IMG/VR virus record: IMGVR_UViG_3300013137_000017
Span: 1 to 64,000 of that record
Length of the DNA stretch: 64,000 nt
Source: a virus
Direction: 5' to 3' (one strand)
This document shows, piece after piece, positions 35,501 to 40,362 of the stretch. Every line of letters begins with the position of its first letter. Position 1 is the first letter of the stretch. A model generated the notes under the pieces. It did no database searches, was not told where the DNA came from, and saw only the letters and a program-made list of their open reading frames with translations. Both the position numbers and the translations under genes were made by a program.

Positions 35501-37323
35501 ATATCCGCTGATGGATCTGATGAAGACTTATTGCCAATCATTGGACTGACAACGCCCATTGTAATAAGTGTAGAAAAGAATGCAGCCCATCCCTGATCCC
35601 AGTCAAAGTCATCTTCTATAACCTTTTTCCCTGAGAGTATACTATTGGCGAGTTCCTGTTTTCTTTCAAACTGATTACGTTCAGAAAGACTAATAGGCTT
35701 AAATTCATTCGCATCATATCTGTTAACAAGCATATACGGAGCGCCTGTATTTCCACGAGTAATACCATTACTGTCTTCCCATAAACCATTGTCTGGATTT
35801 TTTACTATATCATAACTACCAAAAGTATTCGCAAACCTATCAGCCCAGTTGCCATAATATCCATTTGCAAGAGAACTCAAGCCAGTGTGCATTAAACCCT
35901 CAACATCTTCTTCAACCATCTCAACGACTGATCCTATGCCAACTCTGTAAGCCCAGTGGCTATCCATAAGTTTAATAAGTTCACCGGGGCCTTTTGTAAG
36001 TGAGTTATAAACCTTATTAGCAATGGCTATCTTTGACGACTTTGCCAGTTCGGTTTGTGTTTTCCCGGTAAGGTTTACTTTTTCTCCATATTTCTGCTGA
36101 AATATCTTTTTAAAATCCTGAGAAGTAAGTTTTTTTGCTCCTCCTTTTGAAGCAAGTTTATTTACAAGCTGTCCTCCAAGACGTTCATCCACAGGAATTA
36201 TCATTTCTGATAAATGTGTAGCAATACCATACGGTATTGAATTTCTTGCAGCTTCCATATAGTCAAGACCACCTTCCTGAAACTGTTCTTGAAACATACT
36301 CATTGATTGTAGATCACCTGCAAATAACGATGCCTGTGTCGCAAGCCGTTGTGTCCATATAGCTCCAGCACCAAGAGCCCTGACACCCGCACCAACAGCT
36401 CCACCAGTAAGTATCATCCCTGCTAACTGGCCAACACCATTAAAAACCTGCGCAAGAAATGATGATGTATTATCAAACAAGCGTTTCTTCTCGTCTATAT
36501 TTTGTGTAGATACGGAATTCGCCCAGTTTGTCATATTAACATATGACTGATACCAGTCTAATTCTTTATATGCTTCATCTGTTGAATCATGGCTAAGGCG
36601 ATATGTAAGAGATCCTATTGTCCCATATCCAGCGGCAATTCCTTTTACCATCAGCGGGCCAAAGCCATACCACATATTTCTTGACATCGTAGTAAGAGGA
36701 TTGTCCGATCTTATTTTTCTATCAAACCATCCTTTTATCGTTTCAGAAGAGACAAGGGTTCCTTGTGGAGCTTCTTGCCAGAAGAATGAATTTCCGTCAG
36801 GAGCCAGTTTGCGATACAAGTATCCTTTTGCCATTGCAGCTTCTGCAAGTGGACGCATATTTCCATCTGCAGAGATATACACATTTTTCATTGAGGCAGA
36901 AGCATCTCCAGGGTCTGTCTGCAAAAATCCGGTAGCCGGGTCAAATATCCCGAATTCAGGGCCGCTTTTTTTTGTATCATGAACACTGTAATTCGATACT
37001 TTCAGACCATACTCTTTTGCAAATATCCTTCCCCATGGATTATTATCGGCATATACAGTACTGGTCTCATATGGATTCCAGTCCTGATTTTTATAGACAT
37101 GCATCATGCCATCAAGTTCTCCGATAAGTCTATCAACTTCTTCTGGTTTATCTTTAAGTTCAGGATAGTTCGTAACAAGTTCATCTTTCGATGGTGGACG
37201 CACCTGTAATCCAGTCTCTTTTTCCGCTTCAAACAGATCACGATATGTTGCTCCTTTATGGATTGCATCGAATAAGTCGATATATTGTTTCGGTTTGTTT
37301 TCTGGTAATATTGGCTCTGCCAT
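17566..37323 (-). CDS. Giant virion polyprotein: helicase, peptidases and RNA polymerase
   Basis: This is a 6585-residue uninterrupted frame. The N-terminal 600 residues have hydrophobic stretches (near residues 300-330 and 580). A superfamily 1 helicase follows: Walker A GYTGVGKST 1426-1434, VVVEEAS near 1505, GDSEQLP near 1539, FRSG, and TLGRAQGS near 1725. A possible RecB-like nuclease lies near 1790-1960. HESMH is at 2702-2706 and HEIAH at 5246-5250, both HExxH zinc sites. RIPTTNSNMG and DYDGD (4454-4458) mark a two-barrel RNA polymerase. The C-terminus has a hydrophobic helix (YTFMYFLFAQL). In crAss-like phages such proteins are packaged and injected to transcribe early genes. This one fuses parts usually split among several genes. 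Confidence 0.85.
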   Translation of the reverse strand: MAEPILPENKPKQYIDLFDAIHKGATYRDLFEAEKETGLQVRPPSKDELVTNYPELKDKPEEVDRLIGELDGMMHVYKNQDWNPYETSTVYADNNPWGRIFAKEYGLKVSNYSVHDTKKSGPEFGIFDPATGFLQTDPGDASASMKNVYISADGNMRPLAEAAMAKGYLYRKLAPDGNSFFWQEAPQGTLVSSETIKGWFDRKIRSDNPLTTMSRNMWYGFGPLMVKGIAAGYGTIGSLTYRLSHDSTDEAYKELDWYQSYVNMTNWANSVSTQNIDEKKRLFDNTSSFLAQVFNGVGQLAGMILTGGAVGAGVRALGAGAIWTQRLATQASLFAGDLQSMSMFQEQFQEGGLDYMEAARNSIPYGIATHLSEMIIPVDERLGGQLVNKLASKGGAKKLTSQDFKKIFQQKYGEKVNLTGKTQTELAKSSKIAIANKVYNSLTKGPGELIKLMDSHWAYRVGIGSVVEMVEEDVEGLMHTGLSSLANGYYGNWADRFANTFGSYDIVKNPDNGLWEDSNGITRGNTGAPYMLVNRYDANEFKPISLSERNQFERKQELANSILSGKKVIEDDFDWDQGWAAFFSTLITMGVVSPMIGNKSSSDPSADMQFSMFARMVADNPALRVSVEKELTTMVQKGEIGKNYMTTAGEVIKDGTVANSQAGELVSMFLDDLDIRVGVIQKYGLNSPQVALATDGIPSLIDSAVKSGEVIDHIDASLEELANGKKVTPKSVSFSKEPVVDGTETKEELKEEREEYVKKMRDIIEPKTDVIYDKNGSLLHPKKSLAYTNLFLQFEAIKDAMSRQAEDQAILDVRTKMRIDDENYGDEVKKITNEYLEKFNKSLTLGEATGIFSHVIDALKLYDFEDRNSFINHLDRNFKAKIDKYNQEITKPMEDRSFDILSESGPVGFERVMQHIDEAIGLIPDMLTNKKSLSSTKENISGLISQLSESLNNTTSESFTTDQQKTLKDRIERHIEAINNQRIAFKEQIKDGDEISAVESGASLVELRKIQESIGSILNVETGKKNKITTVTELLGQDPNVRVDIIKSIVDRLGIRTNTKVSEDMLWKFLSDNEIIGTTVLNNPVDVLKKANEFYKRVRAVELAINMNKTFFQDNVESNPQAIEHTKLWNNEFRLTDIEINRINNNITEIKSQLRSIIIAAENDERIRSMEKIRVKLQHMEMQYSFLRFIFEKDKDIPEFAKAITDLQSFLAKNVEKDDAATHIRQIWMKYQNATKTTRDEMELKIITELEKHLVATTDTLSGKLKDIEEEVIKNWPMTGYAWFSEFTDKLIVDMNTSDGFGGVLTVENYEEGKATYGIKNAPLTTSRQLFFYYTLNMLHLINTLGETGKGTKFSYKEVRQAYRDFYQKHKLGKIGLPFIFPSSYEQQEIIIQAVIYSLSPGNEFIAKTRKDVSKTLMPNTVVIRGYTGVGKSTQAAIDIAGTRKELTGKFQNVLVVVPNQFYQDNYESLSKSMGGLLSDSKFTIIKESDFIKNNIKEKYDYVVVEEASAWSIKEQQIINRRISKAVSENKGMTFFMIGDSEQLPNFEDSDAFGSYIDQLGMRLLPMVTIFRSGIRTMHSTLAKIRSSNSNEMIDVGELIYDTEDGVRFGIYSHQSQQELIADFLDRKKLPGQGPQDSILVVFDKEEMEYVLEKYPEVKDYESSIRTCVKDPSDSKRWFSGEGHESVFLYTNVFDEGNKKIYPGNRVGNSSAKRILITTLGRAQGSNAYVAIVSTVKSIAGNIQRFSEIEPTMNLNDMMNYIATLREVAPGDEYLLKVPKGEENYDFNRNTNVNNEKDVYQKTKEFLDSLKKPHTGEEQESRVTAIIHQEAVEEGILPEDETDRMNYNARFSQVFQKAILSIIDNKNHPLEEVVSAVEELNKVIVSEKMRIDNPIAFAKSMIKSITTDPQMISLVKSKLSVLLPEIKSKDGTYGHPFLINIVGYTYQDGKVSPIVDIYDLEINNRKNTILDLDARKLGTYAAILLEQGYKINNINVFNYESKPGFAFSWGVPMTLSDDMKTKYIKDGFERIGTEATTPLVSEEEFYQNERIIPDENVDELFPGSDMYYNTTWVNMNTGQMAIIKNVTAIYEESKMIYHVYLDGYEDPLTVEEFQNQYFYQSKFRLFNKFVETAHEFSNNNILYSSGAVYLFPLTTTKYGIPYNENDFYAKDSALVNVRKIINRRLMPGTILQKKYFESINAIVVNPVTGVVNRNETKFSNVIINMIPQDKMDAFFEGIMKDVKKEIKRVSGEQAAKAVTKEWMEAQGLHYISIDSEPEFDFSSKEDKGKTVRALDKFSELRDYVDGKKNYTTDELEAFFRNNGAFISDKKFRDILIDLNVYRLKLLRQLIGGEEVFVEIKKITEGNALNKFSDDEAITWDQLLSNAERYGFRVHPIESRLVKIPKINGRKRFIAKLSWNNEKNGSEILLDAAPLFDAESLSGYVTDIIREFEETINSLEFRQKLSVAEKLLMLPEEERSEKELDEALKQAYAIYEETQAYNFITINEAFFKRYPEFSKLIYFNQKGFLNISTYGSLTDKSGNPITTVEAKSKAILFVLKEILKMKDTLNLKNQPMRKAAWTGHKGQFITENIVTKTYGLSQKSFYLSIPDERPGVASVDEEKDSWLMPVGSDGVLTDNFVDKEVALDQIRDILGVSFKNVDFVDMNRIMEMPASRQFYGMVLQAFISLSEHNGMVNPYAGRHESMHIITEYVITAEAREQLLADIKQHIVKIGRAVDVTEITDKQAIEYIASIFQDKSYRGRGISGFVKRILDWITMVINRIRGKEYSMVNVLYDADRGVFRDHQFQNLSNFTSEYLMPIENEYNSPEVHEKLTEIFKTQENINRIKGELLAPMFIKHYSEWSKDMAQGVDPAWITVTKMYEDLLVIREKILNEGKIQSANVVADEQGERLTDIVYNEKNRKTIYLFDPNSVDGIRTEDVFISHITPEQYDLMQMARTKSGEFRISNEKILRQYEIIHMVSNKTLFFSMMQDIFGNIRLDKLIKSEGLTFDEYTKTIFKLQAGDFNDTNHVGNRSFIVNIVLNTIPKWKVSADGIWKKYDENKRLKHGFCETAVLDKMLLRSVQKILNRGEELTFDAWMNELRMLKKSLPTGNEKNLLQSFLFEIGDEAIYTNADSLIAKNKINNRTSWMFEGIGMLKLVDDFIDPIKRNYMRAYIDKTGMDEADYMEKIFSFWNLLNALMNHYESLYEKEALKFTVSTMGRIETTEYKDLHRSGARSNIKNSIGIKLMDASGTRINDLVRQKLNPGERQWFEVSADGIVNTRTGKQILEKGVFDITVTNAKDLFDFLGIFIYPEQIKTLHDENLLGSYKEIGQGLYYMMLSVKVNIMLSDAVDKMVTDELNKELIHQKLNEDKITNGLWTILMNYYKDNSDHPTYSINTIYNIDNTTERVAYPSPPDQFKFLGKIADATEYNYSKNSTDATRNVENNISFKVNRSSTLFDLFATVGQMNYDGSNIIVKRILKKIQEEGGVLLNNKNNMLLANNIKFDRIMSTIDGITAPLKGVKFENMSDADKYQVLIEKSLEEILYTKEMSAGFAILETFSDRAIYPNFPRFFYQKNGKDVSLVDKKYFETFNRLRTLQISTSVLIDQLEIIKRYYEDLKKYSKENWNAYKSGKKELKDLVLYRDYIIKNGTILPGNAITQTDNPIADINITKLRDMSTLEADKAIYAAFSQHINLSLQKIADSAHNLSAFEVSLFDTFELTDKFKNSLTPQDRIGIEEETLNSSKTLGEFFRKYEQDVQNYRDRLKELQAQRKKLLKLGKEEETKELLSKIYSLSNAVTASNEIRDDFFLLIGKEMKNNGYKQVKEENTTYHPLLEAIYWNHYFINEMVTPLVRGPVYGYKNFIDFIKRGTGPVAPGDKYATINEDDRYSAILDVLPKESRVVYLKDVVGLNTLFGKKEIKLTDGLSIMNPIYDRMLFLASAASAGTLGIGSKKNVNNYYSHRYETEIFHKYNQYPIPESQFKNSSFYQEMTRMMIGDELYSMLKTMLANNVPYYQAIDNLVRYVQQDSEGWNKKMVGYVVFSSAVKTGVTKVNDLKSRTGENVTLDNVTVPMELNSDENIVWVRNDTLRHQTKMRQNPFGEETSLPLQVIHVTGTFDHNKDINERYTDAIRLNIDKWITKIQSMKRGELIDYIRKNALRRGRNVSYAGKHLSLLNDPSVDINAIRSFAIQMFYNDAESALRFKLPGAFHVQAPSFTKIKMVQTKNGRSIPVLSNSDENLENDSVEGYRMIMPHGYVTEDGSEITSRDELDKNPKAIYRPAEVIAPFHHMDKFGLTPDITLKEAMTYVIGEDVYSLYDSGLKTQRSSSDEIYQELSKAFADPDISVDDIYMAFGSKMASVLRRKYEEYILEKDPAKEGTLEMSGKLLNKKHIISYLSRYYFAFNEALNVFIVRIPTTNSNMGSLGRIVAFANDAENLIYLSPERNQLDNSDYDGDSVNIIYHPIKDDASIDTENIDQIMFFRGIQEYYNNYKNHPFILTALETDTLENFAESLSEDKPQDLLWPFSNFGKIVENDRIIYDGKVLVGHFANLNNFFTTLFTIPKGKRTELFGSSTFLGKDVAIPETFAMIAKLVQAATVNAGLGGALGRLNINVYTSPLIAGLLFSGLNSSEQAEMDKFETVEEKQKYFEERIYKILTSPAVVKATAKTINANRATSEFTSKIWKYLTGVETVEGYSMQELKNIALKGEQVRRLINFIAIEKSIGGNIFELTGNIKNVEKWLGMDLSVFLSNIDAIRKKNTKYVKTPKQQAEYFIENFYQYSSDKSAKNKMGNEINIRNTFNIAEVIANIPRSISYLDLMNQLEKSIKRVFLVDQNIDILTDLVREKTQRNELWGEDEFNPLVDDFEKFIIGNVMENETFSFEDDFMNELGLKNGVFTMDQSEYGRGLFMALAPQYLSYLKQYDAYKNNLFVQEIERTSNVNLSEQIQFSGSLSIDDHRRNVMIIDFRKLNPKHQQFFRLYSALNFGFEVRNGSFNSMIDNNIERQYGEFVRKDRGSAGTLYNPDMDYLSDEIIRKNGILTKYDRTNKSGAKFTRRNKDLRIRMMLMETDSMGEVKKSVNPYPFTVNPYFSSSSNVPYLTGKPIGSDKIVKFHRDGIIKLSFDYEHGVFAPEAKTMGFQVKGGDTVVLSDSSHARVVWHDKYNIDYVKEKKNDTLSSRLRKDNRLASEMIDGLIYFINKAFPNIKFILTSNSDPTNPNRSDIAFIYNGKVYINTDRIQKDTPIHEIAHIVILIMKSISHPSYESLRSEALRIINSNNEEAKLIKAAYPYLSGEDLVDEVISNIAGWKSESDVADFLNSWKSRQADRKMEIWNSVKDFITSLWNALRNFFYTIFGLDPKLNLNISPEMQTLEQFAKVLTDAVFSGKSISSLNSEKLMQLQSGVMLSSKSVNPVVSLKNFHDVIYLGEANVETRRKLQIRWLKDVIRNNKNDVPIFISPGYGKFGDLDDPKNQPVLENLFDQYEAYKNNFGDKVIEYLMGGRKEIDTFVNDMGDTVSRYTDQTTMKFKRSIGFSRHSKYMRYSKLKDNKNLKHLYDENYVFPGFDPIVSIDYTSDKGIGLSIYDVQSGSLGAYDTLTPKNSKMFHYIIDKRTAVRKGINIDNKEIEFHKLYLMMLAQKFVEDKKVVINDMGVVQLYAGKHGEDRTGGGVSFEQIDNVALGKTMLNIGKVPEIMEILKGSPLSERFDQKNIRHITQDYIASLKAKKDKEGVGLRGITVNTRISDAEKISVLSRQLRRLQKKISDISIGTQHYSIDDIEEMRMIIGTIFQIRGIPVMDYNINQYMDLDQLRLFVTDTSSIGQEDVQKIRRFGLDIFGRVINNYNQMMLPLKEKDGVFDYIYKEFAPLLTGRVLNISDHLFDRLYVQEKGLDGKMHYTGHIYWTDDVNDPHIRTAWEREMAKKAKELGLSKELLAAGRKIVNVIEQALIYNLTKHYQNEPSGYLMAKDQLEFTEDDAKAMLFSEESTYVRGMIPILPQSAGEKFSQGKIYAGMKARVMELTDVYSQYSESSRAEIDEIDDLNKMRDMFFWQFGITNSQKEKYGNTRRSYGLLGLGVETVVENGVNVDKYVLKDEEVNKNISKNLEMLMNYFVMSSIRNGEIEENLLPTINAMKIVALNDRVNKDYKNLGVSQFLELFDEQAIRGKRKKITPKEVDTTLQILSSVAAPLVMAFNINIPIISLVTNGMYAFVEGITSNIAKKGGFDKKYFGSQHLLKSTAAFLTKNGFKKMTQLAMHDFQLVSSNDYELINLPIHQKTKKSIFTRFYVNWGNWATDVFARCVAMGAQMMHDGSWDAYDYDEKTGTVTYDPKKDKRLGWNGKDFSEAGKAYMEWQKKRAAYENTVGPVKGYTLEEARLFKVLSDKYIIGAYDNKTRSLWANYMIGKMFLMFKQWMITRFENAFAVEKTLDEGGKVEMIKDENGEWTAQWERVMVDGTVSTVYGYIRDSILAKKPLSLKNLSASKKYAMTKATMNLAMYTFMYFLFAQLVDQGEDEDKDKPIPNWRIVKNFRYAYQSLLVWPMMIEGVTRPFPAVDILAGFWQDMFGNFKLKNAPFANQGYDLIEPLIDEQE

Positions 37324-37329
37324 GGCTTA

Positions 37330-39348
37330 CTAATTTAAAGATGAACGAATAGAAGAATAAACTGGATTAGTTGTCATTGCTTCTTTTTGAAACTTATTTT
37401 TGGATTCTTCCTGATGTGCCTGGATAATCATTGAATCATTCGCCAAAAGAAGTCGAACAACATAATAGTCTTTTGGATTATCAAGGATATCTTTTTCCAT
37501 ATTTGCTGAATATACATCATCAAGAAGTTTTCTATTTCTTATATACATTGGATCACTTGTTTTAAATCCGCTGATATAATCCTGTGCAAAATCGTAATCC
37601 AGCAATTCTTTATAGGTAAGTTCTTTTATTTCGTCTCCTATCGGAATACGGATTCTCAGGTTTTCTGCATCATCTTTGTTTATGAGAAATAGACCATCCT
37701 GCAATGACTGGTGCGCTGGCCCAAACAACTGATCGCCTTTATAAATTGCATTTACATTTAATAGTGTTGCTGATCCCTGCAGGTCGAGTTTTGAAAGTTT
37801 ATCTTCTCCAATAAACAAGACGAGATTATTTGCAAGATCCTGTCCGGCATACCCATGGTCTTTAAGAAAACTTTGTCTATCTACCGGATATACTCTTAGG
37901 TCAAACATATTTTTATAATAAGAAGATACTTTCGCCATAATTTCAGGTCTATGACTATACATTGTTTTTAAAGTATTTTCTTTTGCTGTTTTTAACATTT
38001 CATTTTTTTCTGCTGGTGTTGCTTTCTTGTATTCTTCAGATGCTTCTATCTCTTTCATACGTCCAAGCCAAACCTGACTAAAATTATTATAAACACTCAT
38101 TCCCTCTACATCTTGGGGAACAAGCATTGATATATTTATTGTTTCTTCTGCCGGATGATTTAATACTGCATTTGTAAACGTACCATAAGGAACAGTCCCT
38201 TTTCCTGTAGGATCAGTCCCTTTTCCATCAGAAAAATCTTTTATTTTATAACTATCCAGTTGATCTACATCTTTTATCATTCCTTCCATTTTTGTGTAGA
38301 TCCTGTTTTTAACATATTTTCTCTGGATATCTGAAAATATTGACGTTTCTTTAGGTGTCAGTTGTTGGTTATTCACATATTTGTTTACTATATCTGTTTC
38401 TTTTTTATCCATGATAAACCATGCTTGCTCATTCATCCGGATTGCAATATTCTGGTTATTATTTTCATCTTTCATTATGGAAGCTGCGTTAAGATCTTCA
38501 AAAAAACCACTCATAAGATCACTTACAACATCCATAGGAAGATTATCAATGAGACTATTTGCTGCCTTTTCTTTTCCATATCTATCTGTCTTAGTCCTGA
38601 TCTCATTAAGATACGTAACGTTCTCATCTCCTGTAATATCTTGCATTCTTTCTGTTCCAAGAAATTTTCCTTTATCATCAAAAACCGGTTTAAATATCAA
38701 TGATTCATTAATTAGGTTTTCACGTATGAACTTATCATAACTACCGGTATATTTTGTCATAACCGGATACTGGTATCTATTTGGACTACCTGTACTGGTG
38801 AAAGTAGTATGCTGTTCAGGATTAAGTAAGTCATTTTGATTAAGCCAGACCAGTTTCTCTCCATCATTTGTCTGGACAGACTGTGTTACGACATCCCAAC
38901 TTCCGCTTTTTCCAGGTTTTACTGCTACACGCATTCCATTTGCAGGATCTTCTCTTAAATCTTTTTGTGCCTGCTCCCAACTTTCAAAGTTGTTTAAAAA
39001 GACGCTTTTCATAGATTTATTATTTACTTCATGAAGCATATCCCGATAAAGAGCCTGGTTATATTTCTTCTGTATAGAAGGATCAAAGATCGCCTTTCGG
39101 TTTTTCATTATTGCATTGGAATATTCTTGTTTGGCTTGCATAAGAATTGCCTTTCGATTTACTTCCTGCATTTGGTATGCCATAAAATCACCTGGGAGCA
39201 TCTGTGCAGCAAGATCTTTATCTTCTGCGACTTCTTCTCTATTCTGCTCCCTATAACTCTGCGACATCATTCCTGATGGAATATTGGCAGATTGTCCTTG
39301 TGTCGTACCAAACAGTTTTGCTTGTTGTACACCCCATCCTATAGCCAT
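37330..39348 (-). CDS. Probable virion cargo protein, 672 aa
   Basis: This 672-residue protein from ATG 39348 (an upstream TTG at 39372 overlaps a terminator hairpin) is mainly helical and rich in Q, K and M, with no enzyme motif. It sits between a 620-residue cargo candidate and the giant polyprotein, the place where crAss-like phages keep proteins packed in the capsid and ejected with the RNA polymerase. The cargo role is inferred from position and composition. Confidence 0.6.
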   Translation of the reverse strand: MAIGWGVQQAKLFGTTQGQSANIPSGMMSQSYREQNREEVAEDKDLAAQMLPGDFMAYQMQEVNRKAILMQAKQEYSNAIMKNRKAIFDPSIQKKYNQALYRDMLHEVNNKSMKSVFLNNFESWEQAQKDLREDPANGMRVAVKPGKSGSWDVVTQSVQTNDGEKLVWLNQNDLLNPEQHTTFTSTGSPNRYQYPVMTKYTGSYDKFIRENLINESLIFKPVFDDKGKFLGTERMQDITGDENVTYLNEIRTKTDRYGKEKAANSLIDNLPMDVVSDLMSGFFEDLNAASIMKDENNNQNIAIRMNEQAWFIMDKKETDIVNKYVNNQQLTPKETSIFSDIQRKYVKNRIYTKMEGMIKDVDQLDSYKIKDFSDGKGTDPTGKGTVPYGTFTNAVLNHPAEETINISMLVPQDVEGMSVYNNFSQVWLGRMKEIEASEEYKKATPAEKNEMLKTAKENTLKTMYSHRPEIMAKVSSYYKNMFDLRVYPVDRQSFLKDHGYAGQDLANNLVLFIGEDKLSKLDLQGSATLLNVNAIYKGDQLFGPAHQSLQDGLFLINKDDAENLRIRIPIGDEIKELTYKELLDYDFAQDYISGFKTSDPMYIRNRKLLDDVYSANMEKDILDNPKDYYVVRLLLANDSMIIQAHQEESKNKFQKEAMTTNPVYSSIRSSLN

Positions 39349-39370
39349 AATACGATATTTTACAAATACC

Positions 39371-39395
39371 AAAACCCCGCATCATCTGACCGGGG
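39371..39395 (-). terminator. Terminator-like hairpin
   Basis: On the minus strand CCCCG and CGGGG form a five-pair GC-rich stem around an 11-base loop, followed by TTTTGG. It lies between the GroES-like gene and the next cargo gene. The stem is short and the T run brief, so it may only partly stop transcription. Confidence 0.5.
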
Positions 39396-39417
39396 AATAG
39401 CATTCTGTGTTAATAAA

Positions 39418-39813
39418 TCAGTTAACTTGTTTCTCATCCATCTCACGAAAGAATTTCATTTTTTCTCTTTCTTCTTCGGATGGACGGTAATGGAATTTTG
39501 CTTCTGAGAAATGGATCATAAAATATGTGATGCCTTCAATGACAACCATATTGTCTGGCTTTGGTTCGACTGGGTAGTTTAGCAAAATCACATCGCCGGC
39601 CTTTATATCCGACTTATATTTCGCATCACCAAAGTAGAAAAATTCTGGAGCAATGATCACAAGCGCTCTGAGCGGATGATCATAATAAGAACTTTTCCCT
39701 CCCATTTCGAGTAAGGTTCGCGGATCAATTATTCCCGATTCTTTTTTTGGTTTGGTATAGATCGGATCCACCAATAAAACATTGTTCCCTGCTTTAATTT
39801 CATTTAGATTCAT
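39418..39813 (-). CDS. GroES-like co-chaperonin domain protein
   Basis: This 131-residue protein follows the GroES layout: an N-terminal strand NVLLVDPIY, a short loop KKESGIIDPRTL resembling the GroES segment KTSGGIILPD, a central strand, the KAGDVILLNYP motif (GroES: VKVGDKVLY) and a final VIEGITYFMIHFSEAKF strand. GroES partners GroEL in folding. Phage versions such as T4 gp31 help fold the capsid protein. Its place between two cargo genes could mean it folds large virion proteins. Similarity is by pattern only. Confidence 0.55.
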   Translation of the reverse strand: MNLNEIKAGNNVLLVDPIYTKPKKESGIIDPRTLLEMGGKSSYYDHPLRALVIIAPEFFYFGDAKYKSDIKAGDVILLNYPVEPKPDNMVVIEGITYFMIHFSEAKFHYRPSEEEREKMKFFREMDEKQVN

Positions 39814-39824
39814 ATACTTTTTTT

Positions 39825-40133
39825 TTATCCTGACATTTCAATAATTTGCTCCAGAAATTGTTCCTTCATTATCTTTTTCAATAAGTCTCTTAATATTGGA
39901 TAAGGCATATTAATATCAAACTCTTTTCCATTCCTACAATATATTCTGGCATATCTTAGCTTTTTTATATCTTTCATATCAATATCCGGCCCTGGAGATT
40001 GTGATATAGAACTTATATCTGTCACTTTAACAAAAAATTTCATGGGAATACTGATAACATGTATCTCCCTTTCTCCTGTAACGGTGAATATTTCTTCATC
40101 CTGGTAAGAAAATCCTTCTAATTCAATGTTCAT
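39825..40133 (-). CDS. Hypothetical protein, 102 aa
   Basis: This 102-residue protein has a beta-rich first half (EEIFTVTGEREIHVISIPMKFFVKV) and a helical C-terminus. Its start shares a base with the stop of the upstream 52-residue zinc-ribbon gene (TGATG), a sign of coupled translation. No family is recognised. It lies in the cargo gene group. Confidence 0.6.
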   Translation of the reverse strand: MNIELEGFSYQDEEIFTVTGEREIHVISIPMKFFVKVTDISSISQSPGPDIDMKDIKKLRYARIYCRNGKEFDINMPYPILRDLLKKIMKEQFLEQIIEMSG

Positions 40134-40291
40134 CAGTAAAATATTTTACCATCACGACGAATTAAAACGGAAGAACCTTTTTTTCCACACTTAGGACATA
40201 TGGCGCGACAGACGCATCCCATATGTGTGTATTCTGTTCCATCTTCAACACATTTAACTTTCTTCGATACTCTTTTTGGTTTTCGATTCAT
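40133..40291 (-). CDS. Short zinc-ribbon protein, 52 aa
   Basis: This short gene, start ATG 40291 and stop TGA 40133-40135, encodes 52 residues with a basic N-terminus (MNRKPKRVSKKVK), cysteines in GCVCRAICPKCGKK that look like a zinc ribbon, and a C-terminal strand. A promoter lies just upstream and the stop overlaps the next start (TGATG). Together these make it a convincing gene despite its size. It may bind nucleic acid or another virion protein. Confidence 0.7.
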   Translation of the reverse strand: MNRKPKRVSKKVKCVEDGTEYTHMGCVCRAICPKCGKKGSSVLIRRDGKIFY

Positions 40292-40307
40292 GACAGTGAT
40301 TCAATTT

Positions 40308-40339
40308 CAAAGATATATCTATATCAATTCCTTTCCAAA
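40308..40339 (-). promoter_or_regulatory. Late promoter, Bacteroidota type
   Basis: On the minus strand TTTG (40339-40336) is followed after 20 bases by TATCTTTG (40315-40308), a very good match to TTTG-N19/20-TAnnTTTG. Transcription would start about ten bases before ATG 40291 and cover the zinc-ribbon, GroES-like and cargo genes. Confidence 0.65.
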
Positions 40340-40362
40340 TATTGTTAATAAAATTCAAAGTA

